From NCBI GenBank assembly GCA_041658685.1, contig JBAZZS010000001.1, positions 124,001-188,000 of the forward strand: a stretch of DNA of 64,000 bases, written 5' to 3'. Made by a program: the position numbers and the translations under genes. The notes beneath the pieces are model-generated. The model was not told the origin of the DNA. It made no database searches and saw nothing but the letters and a program-made list of their open reading frames with translations. The stretch comes from Candidatus Gracilibacteria bacterium (GTDB lineage Bacteria > Patescibacteriota > Gracilibacteria > UBA1369 > UBA12473). Position 1 is the stretch's first letter. Each line of letters begins with the position of its first letter. Positions 32,228 through 41,232 of this stretch are shown here, in pieces.

Positions 32228-32851
32228 TTATTGGGATGAGGGGTGGAGTTGAACCGATTCGGATCGCCATAAATCGATTTGCAATTGCTTTAGTAATTGC
32301 ACGTATTTTTCAATGTTGACGCCTTGCTCTTCAGCATATAAAAATATTTCCAATGTGTTCGCTATAACCAGTTCCGCGGCTCCGCTTAAAGAAACAGGCA
32401 AGAAATCTTCTCTTTGTTCTCCCAATTTTATTTTGGGACAATTCGCATGAGCATAATCGAGGGCTAGTTTAAGAGCTATAACGGCAAGCTCTTCCGCAGT
32501 AATTGTATTTACGGCAGCGATTTTATCTGGGTCAATATTTTGCTCATAGAGCCTTTGGATCTCTGCCTCGGCCTCTTGTGCCTGTATAGAAATGTTCATC
32601 TCGTTGGCTAAAAGTCCGTTATTGGCATGCCTGGTATCCGCTGAAGTTAATGGATTTTCGAGTAAGCCTTTCCTACAATTTATAAAAACCAGCAAGAAAG
32701 AAGTCAGTATTTGAGAGAAAGGAGTTTTAGGAGGGAGAGGTATTCCGAAAGGCTCTAAAGCTTTTCGACAGCCATTCTCATAAGGGATTTCTTGTGGGTC
32801 GTGAACCTTAAATTCCGAGAATAAAAGTGTTGGATTTTCTGGGAGAGGCAT
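32228..32851 (-). CDS. Hypothetical protein (207 aa)
   Basis: Unrecognised, predicted mostly helical and soluble. Features are an N-terminal Pro-rich part, a helical coiled segment NISIQAQEAEAEIQRLYEQN near 105-125 and a second helical half (ELAVIALKLALDYAHANCPK). There are no catalytic or membrane motifs. It lies 10 nt upstream of the HExxH lipoprotein on the same strand, so the two may be co-transcribed. Upstream, 32917-32925 is a run of nine G on the plus strand in a G-rich patch that continues to about 32995. Confidence 0.5.
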   Translation of the reverse strand: MPLPENPTLLFSEFKVHDPQEIPYENGCRKALEPFGIPLPPKTPFSQILTSFLLVFINCRKGLLENPLTSADTRHANNGLLANEMNISIQAQEAEAEIQRLYEQNIDPDKIAAVNTITAEELAVIALKLALDYAHANCPKIKLGEQREDFLPVSLSGAAELVIANTLEIFLYAEEQGVNIEKYVQLLKQLQIDLWRSESVQLHPSSQ

Positions 32852-33031
32852 AAAGCTATTATAATGGTTTTATTAAGCAAGTATATTTATATAACAAAAA
32901 TAGAACTTAGTCAATAGGGGGGGGGCCTTTTGAGCGAAACCCGGGTGCTGGAGTTGCTTGTGGAATGAGGTGCGGAAGGGGGTGGGGGTGATGCAAAGCT
33001 ATTGAATCATTGCGAAAGATTGCCTTCTTGT

Positions 33032-33060
33032 TTGACATATTATTGTTTTTTCGTTATAAA
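33032..33060 (+). promoter_or_regulatory. Near-consensus promoter
   Basis: TTGACA (33032-33037), a 17-nt spacer, TATAAA (33055-33060), ending 20 nt before the ATG at 33081. Confidence 0.65.
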
Positions 33061-33080
33061 GAACCCTTTTAAAAAATCAT

Positions 33081-34301
33081 ATGGAAAATTTGACGGAAGA
33101 CGTATTAGATCCTCGCATCCAATATGTCATAGAGCATGATTTGAGTGATGGTCAGCATCATGTAATGAGAGCTATTTTACGTGTATTAGGATCTTCTCCA
33201 GGGACTATTTTTTCAATAGAGGAGATTTCTCGAATTTCTGGGCTTACTTTGCCTGCTTCCCATATGACTCATATCGCATCAGATTTAATAAAACTTTCTT
33301 ATCATTTTAAAGATTATTATGGGTTTTATATCCAATTGGGAACTTATCGTGCCTCTTCAGGTTGTAGTGCAAATACGTACTGCCTAAATTTAACTCCAGA
33401 TTGGGTCCTAAAACCAAGGGAAAGGCGACTTCATCAAGTTCGTCCCGGGGACCCTCTTGTACCTTTGACTGCAAAAATGCGTGGTTCTATGCAAAGGGCT
33501 CTCGATACAGAATTGAATTTACGGGGGCTTCCAAGGGTTCGAACTGTGGAAGCGCCTTTTTTAGGTATGGATCAATTATTGCAAAATGGGACATGGGTTT
33601 TGAGACCTGAAACACGAGAGTTTGAAATAGGGGAGCGATTATTGGATGCCTCGAAACAAGGATGTGCTCTAAAATTAGATTCTCTTTTTTCTGAACTGGA
33701 TATTCCCCAGGAGAAGATGGGGGATATAATGGAGAGGCTAGAAAAACTCACTTTACAGAAGGCTTTAGAGCTTGGATTTTTAACTCAACGTGTTGCACAA
33801 CTAAGAGCTTATTTTGCTATGGTTTTTCTTGATCCCTTAGAAAGAGGAAGGGCACTGGACAAAAAATATTTAGGAGATTCATTTAGGCCTGATTTTTTGA
33901 GTCCTTTAATTCCTTTTGATGCTCGTAAATTTAAAGGCAGATTTTATTCTAGAAAAGGAGGGATAAAAGAAGGAGTTCCCGATCGCTTACGTGAAATTTT
34001 TTTTCTTTGTATCTCTGCAATGGATAGAAAAAAACCGTTGACTTTAAAAGAAGCGGGAAAAGTACTAGGTGTTTCCGGTAAATGTGTTGAAAATTGGGTT
34101 AGACGATCTGAAGAATCCAATTGCCGAGAGATTATTGGAGGATATTTGCGTATGCGTGCCGATGATCGAATTGAGCCTGTTCTTTTAGATTTTAAATGGA
34201 TGAGAAGAGATATGGAGGAAGACGAAAGACTGAAAAGAAAAATGAATTCCCCAATATCAGAAGAATGGACGGATGAGCCCGAAATCGATGAAGTATTTTA
34301 A
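33081..34301 (+). CDS. Hypothetical protein with two HTH-like segments (406 aa)
   Basis: Not recognised. Residues 20-65 (HHVMRAILRVLGSSPGTIFSIEEISRISG) resemble a winged-helix start, and residues about 315-345 (PLTLKEAGKVLGVSGKCVENWVRRSE) look like a Xre/MerR-type helix-turn-helix. The centre (LLDASKQGCALKLDSLFSEL) is helical. There is no nuclease or ATPase motif. The gene is AT-rich with many AGA/GGA codons compared with the housekeeping genes, has its own strong promoter and ends 3 nt before a family D palindrome, close to a duplicated tRNA end. A DNA-binding role is plausible but unproved. Confidence 0.6.
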   Translation: MENLTEDVLDPRIQYVIEHDLSDGQHHVMRAILRVLGSSPGTIFSIEEISRISGLTLPASHMTHIASDLIKLSYHFKDYYGFYIQLGTYRASSGCSANTYCLNLTPDWVLKPRERRLHQVRPGDPLVPLTAKMRGSMQRALDTELNLRGLPRVRTVEAPFLGMDQLLQNGTWVLRPETREFEIGERLLDASKQGCALKLDSLFSELDIPQEKMGDIMERLEKLTLQKALELGFLTQRVAQLRAYFAMVFLDPLERGRALDKKYLGDSFRPDFLSPLIPFDARKFKGRFYSRKGGIKEGVPDRLREIFFLCISAMDRKKPLTLKEAGKVLGVSGKCVENWVRRSEESNCREIIGGYLRMRADDRIEPVLLDFKWMRRDMEEDERLKRKMNSPISEEWTDEPEIDEVF

Positions 34302-34303
34302 AA

Positions 34304-34321
34304 ATGGCTTAAATAAGCCAT
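34304..34321. repeat. Family D palindrome
   Basis: Identical to 7464-7481 (ATGGCTTA-AA-TAAGCCAT). It starts 2 nt after the stop codon of the preceding gene, where it could act as a weak terminator. Confidence 0.65.
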
Positions 34322-34329
34322 AAAAAGGG

Positions 34330-34536
34330 GATGGAGCGGGTAACGGGAGTATGACTCGCTTCGCTCGTCATAACCCCATCGTTCACTCGGAAATGCCGTT
34401 CGATAAATCGCCCGTTATTTCACTCGTTCGCTCGGGGCGCGAACCCTGCGGGTTGCGCTCCCGTTGACCCAATCAAAAAATCCGCCGCCACCGCTTCGCG
34501 GGGCGCCTGATTTTTGATGGAGCGGGTAACGGGAGT
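34330..34536. other. Direct repeat of the tRNA-Gly 3' end (possible att scar)
   Basis: A 21-bp sequence starting GATGGAGCGGGTAACGGG occurs at 34330-34350 and at 34516-34536, the second being the 3' end of tRNA-Gly with its CCA. The 165 nt between them hold GC-rich palindromes (GACTCGCTTCGCTCGTC; ATCAAAAAATC paired with GATTTTTGAT) and no gene. Integrases of many elements use tRNA 3' ends in this way. Confidence 0.5.
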
Positions 34537-34592
34537 CGAACCCGTATCTCAACCTTGGCAAGGTTATATAATAGCCGCTATACGATACCCGC
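34518..34592 (-). tRNA. tRNA-Gly (anticodon GCC)
   Basis: A complete cloverleaf on the minus strand. The acceptor GCGGGTA pairs with TACCCGC (34586-34592 and 34522-34528), the anticodon arm AACCTTGCCAAGGTT has GCC at 34559-34557, and the T arm ACGGG-TTCGACT-CCCGT follows. The discriminator is T, and CCA is encoded (34520-34518). Confidence 0.95.
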
Positions 34593-34660
34593 GCGGACTG
34601 GGGAGACTATAGCGAAAAATTTTAAATCATGCAAAAAAATCGATCTGCTATACTGTCTTC

Positions 34661-36004
34661 ATGCACACTCTCATCGCTTCGGAATTTGATTTCTATCTGA
34701 TTTTCTTGCGCACATTGGCAGGGATGCCCTCTGTTTTTGAGCACCCTCAAGACATTGAAAAAGCCATCACATACTGCAAAAGCGTTTTTGAGAAAAATTT
34801 GCCCTCGGATTATCGCATCTATTTTGACGCTCAGCATAATTTGATCGCGTGCCCCAAGTTCATCGACCCGGATTACAATATCGTTTATCTCAGTGCGCAT
34901 GTGGACACCGTGGACGCCAAACTTGAGGAGTGGGACGCGCCGTTTGCGCCTTTTAAACCTTATGAGGATGAAAAAGAATTGGTGGCGCGAGGTGTTTCGG
35001 ATTGCAAAGCCGGAGTCGCGCACCAGCTTTTTTTGAGTCATCTCATTCATGAAGGAAAATTTCAGCCGCGAAATTTGATCTTCACGATTACGTTTAAAGA
35101 AGAAGGCGTGGGCGCAAAAACCGCCACGCAAATCGGGAAAGAATTGGGGAAAACGCTTCCTATGGCCGGGCCCGGGAAGTCGACGTATCTCATCGTTCTT
35201 GAAAATAATGTTACGGTTGGTGATCCGCCTACGTTGGGCGTGTACACCGGGGAGCGCAGCACCTACGTGATTGCGTTGCGCGGAACGATCGCGGAATTGC
35301 AGGCGCATTTGCGCCGGTTGACGCGCTGGAATCCGGTCACGATGTCGCCGCAAGGCGAGGAATTCGCGCAAGAAGAAAAAACATTAAAGTGGGAAATTAC
35401 CAACCAGCAAGGCGGGCATGTGTGTTCGGTTGAACGCGATGTGAATGCGTTGACGCAAAAAATATTCGAAGCAGACCCGAACGCGCGGATCAAGGCCGGA
35501 GACGAAAAAGCGTTTTCCATGGTCCCGACTGAAATTCATGTGGCACAAGCGAAAAAACCGATGATTCATCGTATGATTTTGAACAATCGCACGTTTGATT
35601 CATTGGCGGAAATCCACAAGCAATTGGAAGGGATCGATTACACTGAGGTGAAGGAATTCGCGCTGTCCGAAGGCTATGATTTGAGTGAAAAAATCGCTAA
35701 AAATAAGATTTGGGAAGTGATGAAGGAATGTGAAAATAATCCGAAATTAAAAATCGAATATACGTTTAATATTGGCGGTTCGGATGCCAAAACCATTTCA
35801 AGCAGTATGACGGATCCCAAATGGCGTGAGCATTTTTATCCGCTGGTCATGGGCCCGGGCACGCGCTCGCAGCGTCACTCCACGCCCCCGCGCCTCACGC
35901 ATGGGAAAAACGAGACGTTTGACAAGGAAAGCGGGAAACAAGCTGTGGTTTTTATCACGCAGGTGCTGGAGAGGTTGGGGGCGGTTAAAATCGATTTGCT
36001 ATAA
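34661..36004 (+). CDS. M20/ArgE-type zinc hydrolase
   Basis: 447 residues. The metal and catalytic residues of the M20 family are present in order: SAHVDTVDA (H80, D82), ARGVSDCKAGVA (bridging Asp about 114), TFKEEGVGA (Glu-Glu about 147-148) and a late His in GTRSQRHSTPPRLTHGKNE. A lid/dimerisation segment lies between about 190 and 330. Relatives hydrolyse amino-acid amides, dipeptides or N-acyl amino acids; the substrate here is unknown, and there is no signal peptide. The start ATG at 34661 is 69 nt from the 5' end of the divergent tRNA-Gly. The next gene begins 42 nt after its stop. Confidence 0.88.
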   Translation: MHTLIASEFDFYLIFLRTLAGMPSVFEHPQDIEKAITYCKSVFEKNLPSDYRIYFDAQHNLIACPKFIDPDYNIVYLSAHVDTVDAKLEEWDAPFAPFKPYEDEKELVARGVSDCKAGVAHQLFLSHLIHEGKFQPRNLIFTITFKEEGVGAKTATQIGKELGKTLPMAGPGKSTYLIVLENNVTVGDPPTLGVYTGERSTYVIALRGTIAELQAHLRRLTRWNPVTMSPQGEEFAQEEKTLKWEITNQQGGHVCSVERDVNALTQKIFEADPNARIKAGDEKAFSMVPTEIHVAQAKKPMIHRMILNNRTFDSLAEIHKQLEGIDYTEVKEFALSEGYDLSEKIAKNKIWEVMKECENNPKLKIEYTFNIGGSDAKTISSSMTDPKWREHFYPLVMGPGTRSQRHSTPPRLTHGKNETFDKESGKQAVVFITQVLERLGAVKIDLL

Positions 36005-36046
36005 TACCGCAGTGTTTATCGTTATTTATTTTTAATTGATTTTTTT

Positions 36047-38098
36047 ATGCCTTTCAAAAAAATTTTCCTCATGATTGGAATTGTTGTTTTTGGCGCGGGG
36101 GTTGCGTTGGGTGTGCATTGGTTTTTGCCTAAAAATTCCGAAACGGAGGAGGACGAAATTACGATGGATGATCCGGAAGATTTGGAGGGTGACTTAGAGG
36201 ATTCCTCCCAAATCCCAACGATTTACATCACGATTGCCAGTCATGAACAGGGGCCGGAGAGTACTAGGTCCACTGATTATGTGAATGATGAAGAGGCGTT
36301 TTGGACGCAACGTGAGGGGATTGTGAATTTCGCCAACATGATTTATGAGGAAGGGGCTAAATATAATTTTCAAAGTGAATTCAATTTTCTTCAAGCGTTG
36401 GTTAAGTATGACAAAGGGACGGAATCCACGAAGGGAAAAAATCTTCTCCGTTATCTTATGGAAGACCTTGGGTTTGAAGTGGATACCAGTTTTCATAGCG
36501 AAGATTGTAATCAAGCGGATGGCGCGTATCTTTTTGAGCAACTCGGTGTTCCGCCTTCACATACCGTGGGGGGCCTTATCGCGTCTCCAGCCGAGGATTC
36601 CAAGATTGAATATTATCGAAACGAGCTTCATGGGCTTCAGTATGATGCCACGTGGAAAGCGGAAATTTTGTGGGGGGCGGCTATCTTGTATCATAAAGGC
36701 AACGAAGAGGAATTGTGGGCTTCCGGGATTTGGAGGCCTCAAGACAATGAGAATTTTCTCGTGAATGATGAAAACGCACCGTTGCCCTATGTAGGCTTGT
36801 ATATGCATGGATGGGAGGGATTGGATGAGCTGATGGCAAAACAACAAGCCGGAGAATTGGAGCCCGGGAAAATTTACACGATCACGATTTTTGCCACGCA
36901 AGATTCTTTGAAAAATCCGGAGACCACCGAACGATTTCGTTCAAAATTGTTAGCTCTTTCCGAGTACCGGGAAAGAGGGGAACTCCAATTTGTAGGGATT
37001 AAAGAAGTGGTGGATATTTGGGAAACCCAATTCAACAGCGAACCGAATATTTATCGATATACGGAGGCCCAGGTTGAGGACACGACAAGCGAAACATCGC
37101 CGGATTCAACAGAGGCCGGTTCGATTAAAATTGTGTTTGCTTCCAATCTTGAGGAAGGGGAGTCTTGTCATCGGGATGGCGCCACGGGTTGCGACCTTTA
37201 TTTGGCGGAATATGATATTGAAAATCATGACGTAAAAAGTGTGGAACGTCTTACTTTTGAAACCGAGGGCCCGGAATGGTTTTCAGATATTGATTCGCAG
37301 GGCGAGTTCATTGTTTATGAAGCGATTACGCAAGATTCGATGGAGCGAAATATCAACACAATTGATTGGATGAATTTGGAAAGCGGCGCGAAAGGGGTTT
37401 TAGTGGAAAGCGCTCGATTCCCGGATATTAGCGCGGATGATGCGTATTTGGTGTATGGGAATTCGGTGCTCAATAATGTGATGATGGCGGACTTGGTTCA
37501 AGAAGAGGAAGAATGGGGGATTGCGAATTCGAAAATGATTACCGATGCGAAGATTTCAGAAGATCCGTCTTTGTCTCCGGATAATAAAAGTGTGATTTAT
37601 CATTTTCGAACCACGAGTGGGTCTGCTCAGACCAAGGTGTTGGATCGGGCCACAGGAGAAATGTTTGATTTTACCGAGGCCATCGGGTGCGGGCATGCCA
37701 CATTTAATCTTGATGGGAGTACGGCGGTGTGTGTGATGCCTAAGGGAACCGCTATCCATGCGCGTGATTATGCGAATGGGGAGTGGGGCGAATTGTATGA
37801 CCTTACACCCGCTTATACGGTGGATGATTTTGTGGAAGTGGATGCGCGTTATGAAGGTTGCAAGGATGTGGTGTTGAGTTATCCCGCATTTTGCGGAAGC
37901 AATGATTATTTATTGATGGGGGCCCAATGTCTTACAGCTCCTGATTCGGAAGGGCGATCGGAGACCACATTTTCTGAATTATTTCTATTGGAATTCGGTT
38001 CCACAGCCAAAGGCGTTGAGCTTATTCCGTTGCACACTCAAATTGAAGAGTTTTTAGGGGTGGAAGGCAAAGACAGCGTGACCGCGGCGTGCCGATAG
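36047..38098 (+). CDS. Membrane-anchored extracytoplasmic protein with N-terminal deacetylase-like barrel and C-terminal beta-propeller
   Basis: 683 residues. A transmembrane anchor (FLMIGIVVFGAGVALGVHWFL) is followed by an acidic linker. Residues about 60-340 read like a polysaccharide-deacetylase/glycosidase-type barrel (IYITIASHEQGPE, FHSEDCNQADGAYLFEQLGV, GLYMHGWEGLDELMA, IYTITIFATQ), a tentative call. Residues about 370-620 contain TolB/PD40-like propeller blades (FPDISADDAYLVYGN, DPSLSPDNKSVIYHF, HATFNLDGSTAVCVM). Several Cys in the propeller may be disulfide-bonded. It is possibly co-transcribed with the M20 gene 42 nt upstream. The leader ATTGATTTTTTT precedes ATG. Confidence 0.6.
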   Translation: MPFKKIFLMIGIVVFGAGVALGVHWFLPKNSETEEDEITMDDPEDLEGDLEDSSQIPTIYITIASHEQGPESTRSTDYVNDEEAFWTQREGIVNFANMIYEEGAKYNFQSEFNFLQALVKYDKGTESTKGKNLLRYLMEDLGFEVDTSFHSEDCNQADGAYLFEQLGVPPSHTVGGLIASPAEDSKIEYYRNELHGLQYDATWKAEILWGAAILYHKGNEEELWASGIWRPQDNENFLVNDENAPLPYVGLYMHGWEGLDELMAKQQAGELEPGKIYTITIFATQDSLKNPETTERFRSKLLALSEYRERGELQFVGIKEVVDIWETQFNSEPNIYRYTEAQVEDTTSETSPDSTEAGSIKIVFASNLEEGESCHRDGATGCDLYLAEYDIENHDVKSVERLTFETEGPEWFSDIDSQGEFIVYEAITQDSMERNINTIDWMNLESGAKGVLVESARFPDISADDAYLVYGNSVLNNVMMADLVQEEEEWGIANSKMITDAKISEDPSLSPDNKSVIYHFRTTSGSAQTKVLDRATGEMFDFTEAIGCGHATFNLDGSTAVCVMPKGTAIHARDYANGEWGELYDLTPAYTVDDFVEVDARYEGCKDVVLSYPAFCGSNDYLLMGAQCLTAPDSEGRSETTFSELFLLEFGSTAKGVELIPLHTQIEEFLGVEGKDSVTAACR

Positions 38099-38102
38099 GG
38101 AT

Positions 38103-39146
38103 TTATGCAGCTGAGAGAAGTTGGCACACCTCTATTTTTACTCTGCCTTCGAATTTGGCAGCGGCGGCTTCAAGCTCGGATTTCATTCCTGCGTAAACGT
38201 CATTTTTCCCATCAATCACCACGACCCAAACAAATTGGGTGTCCGGGGCAGTCCCGATCTTATCGCCAAATCCATGACCGCCGGTGGCAATTTCACTAAC
38301 GAGGCCCATTTCAAAAACAGCTTGGGCCGGGTCCAAATCTCCTCGCACCACAAATCCTCGGGGCAATAAGGATTGAAGCTCTTCCTTATTAGGGCTCAAT
38401 CGGCCTCCGATTAAATCCAAGTAAGCAGTGCGAGCGACATGAAAATGGGGACGGTCTAATTCTTCGATGTGTTCGGAATAAGTGAGGGCGGGTTCTCCAC
38501 GAGCGGTTCTTTTTGCTGTGACTCTTTCGGCTACCGCCATTGAAAATTGTTGGGCAAAAGTGTCGACGGAATTTCCATAACTTGCTCGAACTTTTTCTGA
38601 AAGTTGTTTAAAAACCGCATCCGCGGCCCCGCATCCCGTATGGCTGGAGATGGTGGTGATTCGAAGATCCAAGAGCAATACGTTGGAGGCGGCCTCAATT
38701 CCGGCTTCAACCGCTTCCTCATCTGTTAAGCCTTTGTTAAAACCTTGAGTGATGACATAGCCGAGTCCGGATCCGGCCATCCCGGTTCCGTCGGCAACAC
38801 CTTCGTCCACACAACTGCAACAGGTGTCGGCGTCTAGGAGATTTTTTCTGCCATCAAGCGAGGTGGCAATGGCGTTGAGTGCGGCTGAGAAACCACCGGC
38901 TTCTTCAATGTCGTGAAGGAGAGTACCTTGGGCTGACCATATTGAGTCAGGGGTGGGATGATGATCATCCGGTTCGGAGAGGTTTTTCCTGTCATCATCA
39001 AGGGCTTTTTTTACAATGGCCATGGCGCCATAGTAAGGTTTCGGCGCGGTAAGATCGGGTTCGGGAATTGATCGAGTAAAAGCCAAAGTGATACCTCCCG
39101 GAACCTCCGGGAAAACGGGAGAGCGTGGATCGGATTCAAGACTCAT
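38103..39146 (-). CDS. Unknown protein with beta-carbonic-anhydrase-like metal motif
   Basis: 347 residues, soluble. Two segments resemble the metal site of beta-class carbonic anhydrases: CCSCVDEG (C112, D114) for CxDxR, and SSHTGCGAADA (H169, C172) for HxxCG. The usual Arg after the Asp is Gly116, so catalysis by the standard dyad is doubtful. An extra Cys pair (C109-C110) precedes the first motif. The rest has no recognised domain. It is divergent from the STAND-type ATPase gene, with AT-rich promoter DNA between them. An alternative is a different zinc protein with coincidental spacing. Confidence 0.5.
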   Translation of the reverse strand: MSLESDPRSPVFPEVPGGITLAFTRSIPEPDLTAPKPYYGAMAIVKKALDDDRKNLSEPDDHHPTPDSIWSAQGTLLHDIEEAGGFSAALNAIATSLDGRKNLLDADTCCSCVDEGVADGTGMAGSGLGYVITQGFNKGLTDEEAVEAGIEAASNVLLLDLRITTISSHTGCGAADAVFKQLSEKVRASYGNSVDTFAQQFSMAVAERVTAKRTARGEPALTYSEHIEELDRPHFHVARTAYLDLIGGRLSPNKEELQSLLPRGFVVRGDLDPAQAVFEMGLVSEIATGGHGFGDKIGTAPDTQFVWVVVIDGKNDVYAGMKSELEAAAAKFEGRVKIEVCQLLSAA

Positions 39147-39232
39147 GGCAAAAATTTAAAAAGTATGTAAAATACAAAGGAAAAATTCCCGATAAGAATA
39201 TTTTAAATATAAAATAATGCGAGTGGAATGGG

Positions 39233-39260
39233 TTGACAGAAATAAGGTTTTGTATAAAAT
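39233..39260 (+). promoter_or_regulatory. Promoter for the STAND-type ATPase gene
   Basis: TTGACA (39233-39238), a 16-nt spacer, TAAAAT (39255-39260), 43 nt before the ATG at 39304. Confidence 0.55.
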
Positions 39261-39303
39261 AATATTCTCATCGCTGGCTACGTCCTAAATTTAATAAGTA
39301 TTT

Positions 39304-41232
39304 ATGCCTGAAAAACCTCAAGAGATAGAAAACGTAGAAGGAATAGAACCCGTCGATCCTATCCGATACTTGGCAGCACGAGAAAAATTAAGACGTCGGT
39401 TACTCTCGCTCATGGAAGAAACGAATACACAAGTTCGTGGAACCACCCTATCCAATAGAAGGCTCTATGGAATCGGGGGAGAAAAGCCTGCGCCTATGGG
39501 AAGGACCAATTGCACCTCTTTTGTTCCTGTAGTGGATGTGGGTGGAGATCCAATGATGATCCGCGCAGATACCATGGTCATGGATGTTTCTTTGGATCAA
39601 CAAGAATTGGATCCTATAAGAAAAAGTTCCAAACAATTAGGATTGCCGGTATTCATTGTCGCCGAACATGAACGGGGCACTTGCGGAAAAGCGCCTTACG
39701 ATGACCCGGATTCCAGTGATTTTTTTGTTGTCAGTACTTTTATCGTGGACGGAGATCGAGTTTATGTGAATTCTAAGTCAATCAATGAAAAAACAATTTT
39801 AGACCTGAATGATTCCAATATCGTTTGGCAAAATTTTGAAGATCCTGAATTTAGAGCTCGTTTTAAACAAGCAAAACCAGCCTATGAATTGATAGGGGAA
39901 TTGGGCGAAGTTGTTGTGACAAAGGAAGATTTATTTGATTCCGATCTCAGATTAATGATGCGCAAAGTAAGAAGAGCACGAGAAAAGACACAGGCAGAAG
40001 CAGTCCCCGAGAAATTAAAAGCAACGGCACCGACAGAGGTTCCAATGCCTTTTATCCCAGAGGAACACTCCGCCGGTGTTTCTGAGGATTCTTCGTGGAG
40101 AACCGATGACGAAGGAAGAGAACGTGCTTCCCGTATGTTAGCAAGAACTTTTTGGGCAAAACGAGCTCAAGTCCCGGGATTGATTAAAACATTAGAAGAA
40201 CAAGGAGATTGGGAAGCCTTTTTTGAATCAGAAGAAATCACTATCCCTCCACCTGTTGTTAAAGCTCCGGAACCTGTTAAACCTGTTCCGCATTTGAAAG
40301 ATCCCGCTCCGGCGGTGGTGCCCCCATCTCCTCCATCGAAACAAAAGTCTATAGAATGGAATTGGGATCTTTTTATGATAGGGGCTGCTTATCAAATTGG
40401 ACCTCATTTGGAACAAAGTGAGGTAAGATTGGATCAGGAAATAGCCGTGGCAGAGGCATTAAAATCAGGTCATTCTGTTTTGCTCCGAGGACATGAGCGG
40501 GTTGGTAAATCAACTTTTTGTTCATCGCTTCGTGAAAAAAAACTTGCCACTGAAACAACATTACATATTGATCTTTGCGGAGAAAGAAGAGAAATGAATC
40601 AACTTGGCGATAGGGAGGTGGCGCAATACATCGCTTCTCGAACCGCAGGTAGCCTCAGTTCAGTTGTAGAAGAGATGGGGGGAAGCGGAAAGCCCCCTTT
40701 TGAATATTTAAACAATTGGCTTGCGGCGCGAGGAGAAATCATGACCTTAAGTTTTGATGAAGTATTCTCTTTTAGAAAAAACAGGGAAAATTATCTGGAG
40801 TGCTGGGAATATTTGGCCGGATTGAAACATTTGAGTAATGTTCGTTTGATGTTGGTTTTGCATGCCTATCAAGGGCATGAGGAGGATTTTAGTGAAATTT
40901 TTCAAGGGTTCAATACTTTTTGGGTTCACCCCCTTTCGTTGGCTGAAACACGACATCTTGTAGAAAGACCATTTTACGGGAAAGGCGTCACGATGACAGA
41001 AGATGCCATTCAAGAGATCCATGAATTCTCCGGAGGACGGCCAATGGAAATTCATATTTTGTGTAAAGCCTTATTTATGGATGCATCGACCGCCAATCGC
41101 CAAAATTTAATTTTTACAAAAAGAGATGTGTTGGAAGTGGAAGCAGAGGCAAGAAAGAATGTTGAGGGAAAATTTGAAGGTTCTATGGACACGGGACACG
41201 GGACACGGGACACGGGACACGGGACACTTTGA
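39304..41232 (+). CDS. STAND/AAA-type ATPase, C-terminus cut by a slippable repeat
   Basis: 642 residues as encoded. Residues 1-220 are an unknown N-terminal domain, about 250-355 a Pro-rich linker (PPPVVKAPEPVKPVP) and about 375-615 a P-loop ATPase: Walker A LRGHERVGKSTF, Walker B IMTLSFDEVF, HPLSLAETRHLVERPF and a sensor-like EFSGGRPMEIHILCKAL, as in AAA-like/nSTAND modules that usually end in a winged helix. Here the frame runs into six copies of a 7-bp repeat and stops at 41230. The missing winged helix is encoded just after, in the +1 frame (41228-41455). Losing one repeat unit would fuse the two. Possible roles are signalling or defence; no effector is recognised. Confidence 0.75.
   Translation: MPEKPQEIENVEGIEPVDPIRYLAAREKLRRRLLSLMEETNTQVRGTTLSNRRLYGIGGEKPAPMGRTNCTSFVPVVDVGGDPMMIRADTMVMDVSLDQQELDPIRKSSKQLGLPVFIVAEHERGTCGKAPYDDPDSSDFFVVSTFIVDGDRVYVNSKSINEKTILDLNDSNIVWQNFEDPEFRARFKQAKPAYELIGELGEVVVTKEDLFDSDLRLMMRKVRRAREKTQAEAVPEKLKATAPTEVPMPFIPEEHSAGVSEDSSWRTDDEGRERASRMLARTFWAKRAQVPGLIKTLEEQGDWEAFFESEEITIPPPVVKAPEPVKPVPHLKDPAPAVVPPSPPSKQKSIEWNWDLFMIGAAYQIGPHLEQSEVRLDQEIAVAEALKSGHSVLLRGHERVGKSTFCSSLREKKLATETTLHIDLCGERREMNQLGDREVAQYIASRTAGSLSSVVEEMGGSGKPPFEYLNNWLAARGEIMTLSFDEVFSFRKNRENYLECWEYLAGLKHLSNVRLMLVLHAYQGHEEDFSEIFQGFNTFWVHPLSLAETRHLVERPFYGKGVTMTEDAIQEIHEFSGGRPMEIHILCKALFMDASTANRQNLIFTKRDVLEVEAEARKNVEGKFEGSMDTGHGTRDTGHGTL
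41187..41228 (+). repeat. Six tandem copies of the heptamer GGACACG
   Basis: Units start at 41187, 41194, 41201, 41208, 41215 and 41222 (the last ends in T). The array lies inside the ATPase gene. Because 7 is not a multiple of 3, each gain or loss shifts the frame; five units give an open frame into the downstream segment, six (as here) give an early stop. Confidence 0.9.

Noticed and set aside
32917..32995. G-rich patch with a nine-G run as a regulatory G-quadruplex
   Set aside because: G-runs are unevenly spaced and lie upstream of the promoter of 33081; no other support.
34321..34360. A second tRNA gene next to tRNA-Gly
   Set aside because: Only the 3' 20 nt of the tRNA are present; no D or anticodon arm can be formed.
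41126..41227. Independent small gene starting at ATG 41126
   Set aside because: This part is an alternative frame over the ATPase; only the segment after the heptamer array is protein-like.
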